Of a stretch of DNA of 64,000 nt, positions 26,227-35,978 are shown piece after piece. Every line of letters begins with the position of its first letter. The first letter of the stretch is position 1. The position numbers were made by a program, and so were the translations under genes. Source of the stretch: JABCPO02 sp052174015 (lineage in GTDB: Bacteria; Bacillota; Clostridia; TANB77; CAG-508); contig JBQMXM010000001.1 of NCBI GenBank assembly GCA_052174015.1, positions 62,001 through 126,000 on the forward strand. Direction: 5' to 3'. A model generated the notes under the pieces. The model saw nothing but the letters and a program-made list of their open reading frames with translations. It was not told the DNA's origin and searched no databases.

Positions 26227-28221
26227 TTATCTTAAATCTATAATTTTTCTTATATATTTCTTTTTTAATTGTTCTTTTGATTTTTTTGTAATCTTATATG
26301 GTAATATACATTTAGTTATATTACTATTACCATATTTTTTATTCATATTTTCTTCTTCTTTTTTAATTGTTTCTTCATATAGTTTTAATATATTTTCTTT
26401 TAAATATTCTGGATTATTCTTTGTCCATTTTAAATATAATTCTTTTTTAAAATAGTTATTAAAACTTTCTTTCTTATTTTTTTGATATAATAATATCTTT
26501 AATTTTGTTTCATTAAAAAATAATATATCTATTAATTTTTGAACTTGCTCATTAATAGGTGATGCTATTTCTTCTTCATCTATATCTATATTTTGTTTAT
26601 CATTTCCACTTTTATTATTTTCTTTTGATATTTCTATTATTTTAAAATATATCATCATATCTTCTAATAGTTTTAATATATCTTTTCTTATATTATCTAA
26701 AGGTACTGTTAATATATTTTCAATACTTCCTTCTTTTTTTATAATATTATTGTATATTATATCTTCTGCTTGTTTTTCCATATATATATCTTTATATATC
26801 AAGTTTAGATCTTCTCTTGTTTTTATTTTAATTTCATCATTATTTTCTTTTAATAAGTATCTACTTATATTTTCAGTATATGTTTTTGATTTTGTTTGAA
26901 TATATGACCTATCAAAATTTAATATTTCTTTAATTATATAATTATATTTCTTATTAAAAATTATATAATTTTCTATTTCAGTCCTACTTTTAAAACAATT
27001 AAGTTGTATATCTATTTTAACATACATTTTATTATATATTGATACATTTTTTAATATTTCTGCTATTGAATATATACTTACTATAGCTTCTTCTATTTTT
27101 TTAGTTGAAAATGTTTTAGTTATAATTGTATTATTATATGTTTCTACTAAATTTTCAACATCTAATATCCATAAATATTTTTTTAATATAGTTGGTATAT
27201 TACTCTCATCTATAATAATTTTAAACTCTATATTACTATATTCATTTTTAAAAAAGTTAATTAAATAGTAATATATTTTTTTATTTTCTATAAATTTATA
27301 GTTTTTTCTTTTTAAATATCTAAAATATTTTTCTATTTCAAATTCTCTTATTAACTCTGTTTGCTTTTCTAAAACTCCTATAGTGTCAACATTTTCTTTT
27401 AATATTGATAATATATATATTTTATCATTATGGTCTAACAGATCTTTTTGAAGCAATACATATTCATATATTCTATCATTTAATACTATCTCTATTTTTC
27501 TATTTTTATTATCTTCTTGCATTAATTTACTAATACTTTCAAGATTCTTTTTATATTTATTTCTAATTTGATTTGATTTTAACGCCTTATATCTTATACA
27601 TTCTTCTAACTTTCTTTCATCTGTTTTTATATATTTTAATAATCTTCTAATTTCTAAAACTGGTATTTTTTCTAAAGTATATAATACATCTATTAGATAT
27701 ACTACTTTTTCTTTATGTATTTCATTTGTTAAATTTTTTGATTCTAATACTAAAATAAAATAATCAATTATTTTTTGAAAAAACATTTCTCCAATTAATA
27801 ATGCACTCTTTATAAGATATGTCATTTCTTTTTTAACTTGTTCTTCTGAACTTGTTTGTAGTATATTTACAATAATATTTTGAGCTATCTTTTTTTCTTC
27901 TTTTTTATTAATAATATATTCATCAACATCATTAATCTTCTTTAATTTATAGTTCTTATTATTAAAATACACTTTATTATAAAATGGGTTATCAAATAAT
28001 TTAAACACATTTTTAGATATATTATGAGTATTTGCAATATTATCATTATCAGAATTATACTTACTTTTAGTTATTATATCACTAATCTCTTTATCACGAT
28101 AAACTTTTCCTTGTTTTTCGTTTTCTGCTAAAAGTCTCATTAATTCCTTAACTTTTTGTGTTCTTTCTTGTGTATGTCTTTTATATTTAATTATTCTTAT
28201 CTTTTTTTCTACTTCTGTCAT
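26227..28221 (-). CDS. Large helical protein of unknown function
   Basis: 664 residues from the ATG at 28221; a TTG three codons upstream is an alternative, and neither has a good ribosome site. No signal peptide or membrane segment is visible. It is almost all predicted helix with many Lys, Glu, Ile and Asn residues and no recognised motif. The last 30 residues are basic. It lies 23 bases after another unknown gene (28245-28958) and in line with cvpA and DUF5711, so these four probably form one operon. A scaffold or regulatory role is possible only as inference. Confidence 0.7.
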   Translation of the reverse strand: MTEVEKKIRIIKYKRHTQERTQKVKELMRLLAENEKQGKVYRDKEISDIITKSKYNSDNDNIANTHNISKNVFKLFDNPFYNKVYFNNKNYKLKKINDVDEYIINKKEEKKIAQNIIVNILQTSSEEQVKKEMTYLIKSALLIGEMFFQKIIDYFILVLESKNLTNEIHKEKVVYLIDVLYTLEKIPVLEIRRLLKYIKTDERKLEECIRYKALKSNQIRNKYKKNLESISKLMQEDNKNRKIEIVLNDRIYEYVLLQKDLLDHNDKIYILSILKENVDTIGVLEKQTELIREFEIEKYFRYLKRKNYKFIENKKIYYYLINFFKNEYSNIEFKIIIDESNIPTILKKYLWILDVENLVETYNNTIITKTFSTKKIEEAIVSIYSIAEILKNVSIYNKMYVKIDIQLNCFKSRTEIENYIIFNKKYNYIIKEILNFDRSYIQTKSKTYTENISRYLLKENNDEIKIKTREDLNLIYKDIYMEKQAEDIIYNNIIKKEGSIENILTVPLDNIRKDILKLLEDMMIYFKIIEISKENNKSGNDKQNIDIDEEEIASPINEQVQKLIDILFFNETKLKILLYQKNKKESFNNYFKKELYLKWTKNNPEYLKENILKLYEETIKKEEENMNKKYGNSNITKCILPYKITKKSKEQLKKKYIRKIIDLR

Positions 28222-28244
28222 ATGTACCAACTTATTAAATTTTT

Positions 28245-28958
28245 TTATCTTTTGTTTTTTAATATTTGTTCTATTATTATTTCTTTAGCTTTCTCACTTA
28301 TTTTGTAATATGTATTTTTATCTTCTTCATTTATTTCATAATATTCATTATATCTATTACTTTTTTCATTGTTTTGTTCTTCTGTTTTCTCTTTAGTTTC
28401 ATTTATAGTATTTGAATCTAAAGATATATTTATTGTATCATCTTTATCATTATCATTATTATTATTTTTATCATAATGATTACTTTCACTTTTATCTATT
28501 TCAGCATCTATATCTTCTTTACTTTCATCACTATATTTAGTTACAGTTTTGGTTTTTATATTTGCTGAATCTATTTCTAAATTTTTAAAATCATTAAAAT
28601 TATTAAAGTTATTTCTTTTTAGAGTTGAAGATATAAATATATTAACATCTTTTCTCTCTAAAATGTCTATAATCTTGTTTTTGCATAAACTTGTATAAAA
28701 CATTTTTTCATTATCTACTATTATTGAATACATTAATTGTGGTGAAAATTCTTGCACATCCTTTATATGTATTAATGGTAAATTTTTTGCTAATGATAAT
28801 GGCAATACTTTTTCTATTCTTTTTACTATTTTTTCTTCTTCTGTAAGCACATTATATGCTTTTCCAAATAGTATTTCATTTAACTCTTTTAAGTTTTCAA
28901 CTTGATATATATCTAGTCCTGCCATATATATTAATTTTGTATTTTTAAAATCTTCCAC
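28245..28958 (-). CDS. Unknown cytoplasmic protein with acidic Asn/Asp-rich middle
   Basis: 237 residues, not recognised. Residues 1-125 look folded (alternating hydrophobic pattern, e.g. LPLSLAKNLPLIHIKDV), 126-200 are low-complexity Asp/Asn/Lys/Glu, and the last 30 form a charged helix. It lies between cvpA (11 bp) and the 664-residue unknown gene (23 bp), implying co-expression. Confidence 0.65.
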   Translation of the reverse strand: MEDFKNTKLIYMAGLDIYQVENLKELNEILFGKAYNVLTEEEKIVKRIEKVLPLSLAKNLPLIHIKDVQEFSPQLMYSIIVDNEKMFYTSLCKNKIIDILERKDVNIFISSTLKRNNFNNFNDFKNLEIDSANIKTKTVTKYSDESKEDIDAEIDKSESNHYDKNNNNDNDKDDTINISLDSNTINETKEKTEEQNNEKSNRYNEYYEINEEDKNTYYKISEKAKEIIIEQILKNKR

Positions 28959-28969
28959 TTTAAAACTCC

Positions 28970-29647
28970 TTATTTTACAAACTTATTTAATATATTGTTT
29001 TCATAGATAATTTTAGTTATTATTGTTTCGTCAATTATCTTAACAACATTATTATTTGTATTTTTAATATTTATTATTCTTATTGCAAATAGTATTATTA
29101 ATATCAATAACATTATTTTAATAAATGCAAGTATCCCTCCACCTATATAGTTAATATTATTAATTAAAGGTATGCTATCTATTATTCCACTAAATACCTT
29201 TGTTAGCACTATAAATATTATATATAGTAATACATATATTATTATACTTATTGTTGCTCTAAGTCCTAATGAAACTATATGTTTTATAGCTATAGATGTT
29301 ATCTCTTTAGTTGTTTTCTCCTTATTTTCTTTAATCTTGTTATTAACTATATTTTCTAAAAAGTTAGAACTATTCTTTGTATCTTTCTCTTTTTTATCAT
29401 CAGATAATACTTTACTTCTATTACTTTCTACTAATTCATATACTTTTTGTTCTAAATCTGTACTTACAGCTATTTTATCTGCAAACATTGGAGATATTTG
29501 TATTGATAAAGCTATACTAAGTGGCACTAATAATAATATTGCCGCTATCTCCAAAATTGTTTGAACAAATCCTTTTTTTACACCCATCATTACTGAAAAG
29601 GCTATTATAATTATTAAAACTAAATCTAAAACGATTCCTATTCCCAT
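28970..29647 (-). CDS. CvpA family membrane protein
   Basis: 225 residues with four hydrophobic segments (about 5-25, 30-50, 130-155 and 165-190). LDLVLIIIIAFSVMMGVKKG is the family's start pattern. CvpA proteins are linked to colicin V export in E. coli and to wall and division phenotypes elsewhere; the function is not settled. It lies 12 bases after the DUF5711 gene. Confidence 0.85.
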   Translation of the reverse strand: MGIGIVLDLVLIIIIAFSVMMGVKKGFVQTILEIAAILLLVPLSIALSIQISPMFADKIAVSTDLEQKVYELVESNRSKVLSDDKKEKDTKNSSNFLENIVNNKIKENKEKTTKEITSIAIKHIVSLGLRATISIIIYVLLYIIFIVLTKVFSGIIDSIPLINNINYIGGGILAFIKIMLLILIILFAIRIINIKNTNNNVVKIIDETIITKIIYENNILNKFVK

Positions 29648-29659
29648 ATTATTCTCCTA

Positions 29660-30793
29660 TTATATATTTATTATTTCCATTCTATCTGTGTAAATTACTA
29701 ATAATGTATTACTATTAATTTTAAAATCTTTTACTTCTTTACTTCCTTTGTATCTTTTCTTTTCCCAACCATTTAAATTTATTATTTGAATTTCTGTTCC
29801 TGTATTTATAGCAACTAAATCTTTAAATACTTTAATTTCTTTTGGTGAATTTTCTCCTAAATTGTATTTTGAAAGCTCTTTACCATATTCTGATAGTATT
29901 TTTAATTCATAATTAGATTTAAATAAATTTACATTTTCTTTTTTTAATACTACTATCCCTATTCTTGTTTCTATATCTACAATTTCAACATCTTTCTCAA
30001 TTTTGTATATTTCCTGTTTTGAATCTTTTTTAGTCCCTATATTATATATTGTATCTGGCGTTTGAACTAAAAGTTCTGTTCTTTCTTTAAATTTTAAATT
30101 CACTAATAGTTTATCAATTTGAAAACTATTTACTACTGCTTTATCAGGTGATTTTACTGCTTCTTTAATATTAATAATCTTAATTTCTGAATTCACCTTA
30201 CTCTTATTATAGTTTACTTCTCCAATTGCTAAAAAATTATTGTCATTAGATATATCTGTATCTATAATATATCCACTTGATACATATGTCTTAAAAAGTT
30301 CTTCACCTTTTGGAGAAAATACTGTTACTACTGCTTTGTATATACTATTTTTAGTAATAACACTTACATATCCATCTCTATTAATATTAATCTTTAATAT
30401 CTGTGAATCTACATTTCTTTCCCATAATAGTCTTTCTTCTTCTACAAAATATAGGACTGTTCTTGATTTATCTGCTATTGCTAAATATTTATCACTTGAA
30501 GCTGATATTGCTTCCCCTACAGAAAAAGTACCAGTCTCCTTATTTCTTCCTTCTTTGTCATAAATTTTAACTTCTCCATTTGATAACAGATGAACATGTT
30601 TTGATGTTAAAAACACTTTATCACTTCTTTGTGCATTTGTATATATTATCTTACCTTCTGATGCTTTAACTTCCTTATTTAATATACTTCTATCTATAAA
30701 TTTTCTAAAACCTGTATTAGAAATATATAGTGAAAGTAAAATTAATACACTTATTATTAAACCAATTATTATTAGTTTTTTTTTCATTTTCAC
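29660..30793 (-). CDS. DUF5711-like membrane-anchored beta-propeller protein
   Basis: 377 residues. One transmembrane segment (about 5-25) is followed by about 340 residues of repeating beta-strand units, e.g. VHLLSNGEVKIYDKEGR, KYLAIADKSRTVLYFVEEE and LAIGEVNY, which suggest a propeller of WD40-like blades. The family occurs beside cvpA in clostridia, as here. No enzymatic motif; an external scaffold or sensor is likely. It is the first gene of the putative four- or five-gene operon. Confidence 0.75.
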   Translation of the reverse strand: MKMKKKLIIIGLIISVLILLSLYISNTGFRKFIDRSILNKEVKASEGKIIYTNAQRSDKVFLTSKHVHLLSNGEVKIYDKEGRNKETGTFSVGEAISASSDKYLAIADKSRTVLYFVEEERLLWERNVDSQILKININRDGYVSVITKNSIYKAVVTVFSPKGEELFKTYVSSGYIIDTDISNDNNFLAIGEVNYNKSKVNSEIKIINIKEAVKSPDKAVVNSFQIDKLLVNLKFKERTELLVQTPDTIYNIGTKKDSKQEIYKIEKDVEIVDIETRIGIVVLKKENVNLFKSNYELKILSEYGKELSKYNLGENSPKEIKVFKDLVAINTGTEIQIINLNGWEKKRYKGSKEVKDFKINSNTLLVIYTDRMEIINI

Positions 30794-30894
30794 CTCATCT
30801 ATATAACTTAATCAAATATATTATATATCACTTAATATATAACTACAATATTCAAATCACATTTTTAATATTAATGCAAATTAAAATTAATTAA

Positions 30895-30924
30895 ATAAAT
30901 GGCTAACTCTCATTAACCATTTAT
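30895..30924 (-). terminator. Terminator after the 30942 pilin-like gene
   Basis: Arms ATAAATGGCTAA and TTAACCATTTAT with one mismatch, followed by TTTAATTAATTTT on the minus strand. Confidence 0.65.
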
Positions 30925-30941
30925 CATACATTATATACATA

Positions 30942-32291
30942 TTAATCTTTTATTTTCCATACTCCATCATTTGTTCTCTCTATCATATTTTTATCTAAGT
31001 ATACTACAGGTCTTAATGCTACTTTTGGCGTTGATGTACCAATTCCACCAGCAATACCTAAATAACGCCAATCTAAAGATAATTGTTCAAGTCTATTATT
31101 CATTAACATATAACATCCCCAAATTACAGATGTATCATCTACATATATACTACGTGAAGCAATTAAATATCCATTCTTATATATAATCTCTTTTAATTTA
31201 TTTTTATTTTCTTTAACTATTTGATCTGTAACTAATTCTTCATCATATTTATCTTTATGTATTGAAAAATAATCCTTTTGAAATTTTTGTCTTAATCCTG
31301 ACCAATCATCTGAAGTAATTGTTGGGTATGTTGTTTCTTCACTACTTATAGTAGTATGATAATTTACATCTAGTCTTTTCTTTTCACTTTCTGTAAATTT
31401 TGTGTAATCATTACCTTTCATTATCTTAACTATATCTTCCATCGTTATACTTCTCGCACCAGAACCAGTTATAGTTTTGGTTTGAGCTTCTCCTGGCACT
31501 TGATAATTCCCTATTTGATATGTTGTAGTAATTTTTTTAGCACCTTTACCGTGTCCAAACACGCTACATGCTTTATGTACTTCTTCTTCTGCATATAAAT
31601 AACCTGTTCCTTCATTAAGTAAAAACTTATTTTCATCATCTCCTATAATATCTTTAGATATAACTTTTATTTGATTGTTTGCTTTTGAGATTACTATCCA
31701 TTCATTGTTAGTAGATTTTGATGTAACTATTTGCGTACCATGACCATTACCACCTGTTTTAGGAGTACCTTTTTTACTTGTATATGTAAGTTTAGATTGG
31801 TCTAGTACTCCTTTTGTCGGGTCATAAATTATTGTATCTCCAACCTGTAATTCTGTTGGTACAGTAGGTGTTTGAGTTTCACCTTGATTTAAATGTAACA
31901 TTGTAATAGTCCCTTGCTCTATCATATATGTTGCAAGTTTTGTAGTTACTTCAATTTTTATAGGGTTATCATTTAAGAATTTTATTCCCTTATCTGGTTC
32001 TTTTGTATCTAACTCTACTTTTTGTTTTTCTAATTCTTCTCTAAATTCTGCTTTATCAAATTTGCCTTTTTTAGCAACAATAACTCCACTATATGCAGCC
32101 ATTATAGTTGCTTTTTCTTGAGATATTGCTTGTGTTTCTTTGCTTTGGTTTGCTTTTTGTACCAATCCATTATCAGTTGTTGATATAGTTATTACAATTG
32201 CTGCAAGTATAGTTATTATTACCATTGTTACTACTAATGCTATTAGTGTTATTCCATTATTCTTTATATCCTTTTTCTTTTGTTTATACAT
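30942..32291 (-). CDS. Large pilin-like protein, unlinked member of the family
   Basis: 449 residues. The prepilin-type start is KNNG/ITLIALVVTMVIITI: a basic leader, cleavage after Gly13, then the hydrophobic helix. The fifth mature residue is Ala, not the Glu usual in pilins. A helix (to about 75) leads into a large C-terminal domain shared with 40340-41677 and 41703-43055: VGDTIIYDPTKG, SKKGTPKTGGNG, NEWIVISKANNQIKV, GSGARSITMEDIVKIM and RPVVYLDKNMIE. AGGAG precedes the ATG. It is separate from the main cluster by 8 kb and has its own terminator. It could be a minor or tip pilin with an adhesive domain. Confidence 0.85.
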   Translation of the reverse strand: MYKQKKKDIKNNGITLIALVVTMVIITILAAIVITISTTDNGLVQKANQSKETQAISQEKATIMAAYSGVIVAKKGKFDKAEFREELEKQKVELDTKEPDKGIKFLNDNPIKIEVTTKLATYMIEQGTITMLHLNQGETQTPTVPTELQVGDTIIYDPTKGVLDQSKLTYTSKKGTPKTGGNGHGTQIVTSKSTNNEWIVISKANNQIKVISKDIIGDDENKFLLNEGTGYLYAEEEVHKACSVFGHGKGAKKITTTYQIGNYQVPGEAQTKTITGSGARSITMEDIVKIMKGNDYTKFTESEKKRLDVNYHTTISSEETTYPTITSDDWSGLRQKFQKDYFSIHKDKYDEELVTDQIVKENKNKLKEIIYKNGYLIASRSIYVDDTSVIWGCYMLMNNRLEQLSLDWRYLGIAGGIGTSTPKVALRPVVYLDKNMIERTNDGVWKIKD

Positions 32292-32413
32292 TATATCTCC
32301 TAACAGTACATACTTTTAATATTATATATAGTATATTCTCTATTTCACTATATTACTATACATAATAATATATATGTACAATATTTTAATATTATTGTAA
32401 TATTTTAAAATTT

Positions 32414-32444
32414 AAAGATAGGAAAACTTATATTTCCTATCTTT
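32414..32444 (-). terminator. Terminator after gatB
   Basis: Perfect 12-bp arms AAAGATAGGAAA and TTTCCTATCTTT, 11 bases after the stop. Confidence 0.85.
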
Positions 32445-32454
32445 ATCTATCTTG

Positions 32455-33879
32455 CTACATTTTTTCTAATATAATCTTGTTTACTAATTGTGGGTTTGCT
32501 TTTCCTTTTGATAGTTTCATACATTGTCCTACTAAAAATCCTAACGCCTTATCTTTTCCGTTTTTGTAATCTATTATTGATTGTGGATTTGCACTTATTA
32601 CTTCTTCTACTATTTTAATTATTTCATTATTATCTGTAATTTGAACAAGTCCTTTTTCTTCTATTATTTGTTCAGGGTCTTTTGAAGTTTTTAGCATTTC
32701 TTCTATAACTATTTTACCTGTCTTACTATTTAATTTATCTTCTTGTATCAATCTAATAAATTTTGCAAATTGTTTTGGCATTATTTTTAATTCTTTTGGT
32801 TCTATTAATTCTGTATTAATATATTGTGCTATCTCAGATATCATATAGTTTGCTATTTCTTTTGGTTTTGATATTATTTCATTTGTTTTCTCAAAAAGCT
32901 CTATCAATGCATTGTCTGATAATATATATGATATTTGTTTTTGTGTTAGATTATATTCTTCTGAATATCTTTTTTCTTTTACATCTAATAATTCTGGTAT
33001 TTCTTTTCGTATTTCTTCTATATATTCATTAGATATTTTAAGTTCCATTAAATCTTCTTCTGGAAAATATCTATAATCTTTTGCAGTTTCCTTACTTCTT
33101 TGTACTTCTGTCTTTCCTTTTATATCATCCCATCTTAAAGTCTGTTGTTTAATACTTCCACCATTTTCATATATATCTATTTGTCTATTTACTTCATATT
33201 CTATAGCCCTTTTAATTGATTTAAAAGAATTCATGTTCTTTATTTCTGCTCTTGCTCCAAGTTTAGAAGTTTTAGATACTGATATATTAACATCTGCTCT
33301 AAGTCCTCCTTCTTCCATCTTACAATCTGCAACACCAATATATATTAATAATTTTCTTAATTTTTCTAAATACTTTATAGCCATATCTGCTGAGTGCATT
33401 TCAGGTTTTGATACTATTTCAATAAGTGGTACACCAGACCTATTAAAGTCAATTAATGTTCCTCGTCCAAATTGATCATGTGTTAATTTTGCTGTATCTT
33501 CTTCCATATGGATTCTTTCAATACCTATCTTAACTTCTTGTCCTTCTTCTTCTATTGTTAAATATCCTTCATATGCAATTGGTTTATCATCTTGAGTTAT
33601 TTGATATCCTTTTACTAAATCTGGATAAAAATAGTTTTTTCTATCAAATTTTGAATCATTAGCTATACTACAATTTGTTGCAAGTCCTGCACGAATTGCA
33701 TATTTTAAAACATTTTCATTAAATGCAGGTAATGCCCCTGGAAGTCCCATACATACAGGGCAAATGTTAGTATTTGGTTCTTTTCTAAATTCATTTTTAC
33801 ATCTACAATATGCTTTTGTATTAGTTGATAATTCCACATGCACTTCAAGTCCTATAGTAATTTTGTATTCATTATTCAT
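32455..33879 (-). CDS. gatB: Asp/Glu-tRNA amidotransferase subunit B
   Basis: 474 residues. ITIGLEVHVELSTNTKAYC begins the kinase-like domain; RKNYFYPDLVKGYQITQ, DFNRSGVPLIEIVSKPE and LRADVNISVS are diagnostic; the tail is the YqeY-like domain. It converts misacylated Glu-tRNA-Gln (or Asp-tRNA-Asn) to the amide with GatA and GatC, which are not in the window. The presence of AsnRS suggests the Gln route is the important one here. Last gene of the ftsW operon. Confidence 0.97.
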   Translation of the reverse strand: MNNEYKITIGLEVHVELSTNTKAYCRCKNEFRKEPNTNICPVCMGLPGALPAFNENVLKYAIRAGLATNCSIANDSKFDRKNYFYPDLVKGYQITQDDKPIAYEGYLTIEEEGQEVKIGIERIHMEEDTAKLTHDQFGRGTLIDFNRSGVPLIEIVSKPEMHSADMAIKYLEKLRKLLIYIGVADCKMEEGGLRADVNISVSKTSKLGARAEIKNMNSFKSIKRAIEYEVNRQIDIYENGGSIKQQTLRWDDIKGKTEVQRSKETAKDYRYFPEEDLMELKISNEYIEEIRKEIPELLDVKEKRYSEEYNLTQKQISYILSDNALIELFEKTNEIISKPKEIANYMISEIAQYINTELIEPKELKIMPKQFAKFIRLIQEDKLNSKTGKIVIEEMLKTSKDPEQIIEEKGLVQITDNNEIIKIVEEVISANPQSIIDYKNGKDKALGFLVGQCMKLSKGKANPQLVNKIILEKM

Positions 33880-33895
33880 TTTTAGCCTCGTTTTC

Positions 33896-35956
33896 TTATT
33901 TTGATTTTTCTTTTATTTCTCCTGGTTTTTCCCATGAGATATATTCACAATTATTTTTTGGATTATTTTCGCAAATATAGTATAATTTTCTTGTTTTTGC
34001 AGATTTTCTTTTTTCTATTCTTCCACCACAATTTGGGCATTTTTCTTTAATATAATTTACTATTCTTTCTGTATGCTTACATTTTGGATAATTAGGACAT
34101 GCTAAAAATGTTCCAAATCTACCTTTCTTATATACTAAATTAACATTACAGTTTGGACATAGTATATCACTTTTTTCAGCTTCAATAGTTATTTTTTCTA
34201 TTTTTTCAAAAGCTTCATTATATAGTGTAATAAATTTATCATAAAATTCTTTCATTGTTTGTTTCCAATTAATTTCACCAGATGCTATCTTATCAAAATC
34301 TTCTTCTATTTGTGCTGTAAAATTTGTTTGAAATAATTCTTGAAAGTTTTCTATTAATACATTATTAACTATTTCTCCTAATTCTGTAGGTACTAATTGT
34401 TTTTTCTCTCTTTTTATATATCTTCTTTGAATAATTGTATTGATTGTTGGAGAATATGTACTTGGTCTTCCAATACCAAATTTTTCTAATACTTTAACTA
34501 AACTTGCTTCAGTATATCTTGCAGGTGGTTTAGTAAAGCTTTGTACAGGCTTAATTTTCTCCTTATATACTTCTTCACCTACTGTTAAGATAGGTAAATT
34601 TTCTTGTTCTTCTACTAATTCTTCTTGATTTTCTTCTGCTTTTTCTTCTTTTTGCACATTATTATATTTTTTTAAATCATATAATTTTAAAAATCCATCA
34701 AATTTTAATGTACTTCCATTTGCTCTTAAATCATTTTTGTTGTTTTTAATTTTAATAGTCATTGTATCATATACTGCGTTTGACATTTGTGATGCCAAAA
34801 ATCTTTTATATATTAAATTATATAATTTATATTCATCTGCTGTCAAATATTCTTTAATGCTCTCTGGTGTTAATTCTAAATATGTTGGTCTTATAGCTTC
34901 ATGTCCATCTTGTGATTTTTTTGATGTTTTAAAAAATCTTTCACAAAAATATTGTTCTCCATATTTTGAGATTATTGTATCTTTTGCTGCTTTTCTTGCT
35001 TGTTCTGAGATTCTTGTTGAATCTGTTCTCATATATGTTATAAGTCCTGTATTACCTTTTTTTGGTATCTTTACACCTTCATATAGTTTTTGTGCAACTT
35101 GCATTGTTTTCTTGATATTAAAATTTAATGTTCTTGCTGATGATTGTTGTAATGTACTTGTTGTAAAAGGTGGTGGTGGATTTTTTTGTTTATCTTTTTT
35201 AATAATTTCTTCTACTACATATTTTCCACTATTTAATGATTTAATAATTTCTTCTACTTTTTCTTCATTTGATATCTCAAACTTATTATTTTGATTTACT
35301 TTTTCTCCATCTATTGCAAATAGTTTAGCAATAAATGTTTCTGATTTATCTGTTTTTAGAGTTACATATATATTCCAATATTCTTGACTTTTAAAATTTC
35401 TAATTTCATTCTCTCTATCAATAATTATTTTTAATGTTGCAGATTGTACTCTTCCTGCTGAAAGTCCACTTTGAATTTTTTTCCAAAGCATTGGACTCAC
35501 CTTATATCCTACAATTCTATCTAAAACTCTTCTTGCTTGTTGTGCATCTACTAAATTTTTATCTATATATCTTGGATTTTTTACTGCTTCTTTAACTGCA
35601 TGTTCTGTAATCTCATTAAATGTAATTCTGGCTTTTTCTTCTATTGGTATTTCTAAAATATGTCCAATATGCCAAGCTATTGCTTCTCCTTCACGGTCAG
35701 GGTCTGTTGCTAAATATACTTTTTTGGCATTTTTGGCTTCTTTTTTTAGTTCTTTAATTAAATCTCCTTTACCTCTAACATTTATATATTCAATTTCAAA
35801 GTCTTTTTCTGGTTCAACTCCGATTCTTGATTTAGGTAAATCTCTAATATGTCCTTTTGAAGCTATAACTTTAACATTTGTTCCTAAAAACTTTTTTATT
35901 GTTCCGGCTTTTGCTGGGGACTCTACTATAATTAATTTATCTAATTTTTTAGCCAT
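33896..35956 (-). CDS. topA: DNA topoisomerase I
   Basis: 686 residues. TOPRIM start LIIVESPAKAGTIKKFLG and DPDREGEAIAWHIGHI (85-100); active-site region GLITYMRTDST with Y308; C-terminal zinc ribbons CPNCNVNL...CPNYPKC and CPNCGGR...CEY. The type IA enzyme relaxes negative supercoils. GAGGAG lies before the ATG. It is in an operon with cell-wall genes. Confidence 0.97.
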   Translation of the reverse strand: MAKKLDKLIIVESPAKAGTIKKFLGTNVKVIASKGHIRDLPKSRIGVEPEKDFEIEYINVRGKGDLIKELKKEAKNAKKVYLATDPDREGEAIAWHIGHILEIPIEEKARITFNEITEHAVKEAVKNPRYIDKNLVDAQQARRVLDRIVGYKVSPMLWKKIQSGLSAGRVQSATLKIIIDRENEIRNFKSQEYWNIYVTLKTDKSETFIAKLFAIDGEKVNQNNKFEISNEEKVEEIIKSLNSGKYVVEEIIKKDKQKNPPPPFTTSTLQQSSARTLNFNIKKTMQVAQKLYEGVKIPKKGNTGLITYMRTDSTRISEQARKAAKDTIISKYGEQYFCERFFKTSKKSQDGHEAIRPTYLELTPESIKEYLTADEYKLYNLIYKRFLASQMSNAVYDTMTIKIKNNKNDLRANGSTLKFDGFLKLYDLKKYNNVQKEEKAEENQEELVEEQENLPILTVGEEVYKEKIKPVQSFTKPPARYTEASLVKVLEKFGIGRPSTYSPTINTIIQRRYIKREKKQLVPTELGEIVNNVLIENFQELFQTNFTAQIEEDFDKIASGEINWKQTMKEFYDKFITLYNEAFEKIEKITIEAEKSDILCPNCNVNLVYKKGRFGTFLACPNYPKCKHTERIVNYIKEKCPNCGGRIEKRKSAKTRKLYYICENNPKNNCEYISWEKPGEIKEKSK

Positions 35957-35978
35957 TTATTTAACTCCTCATTATCTT

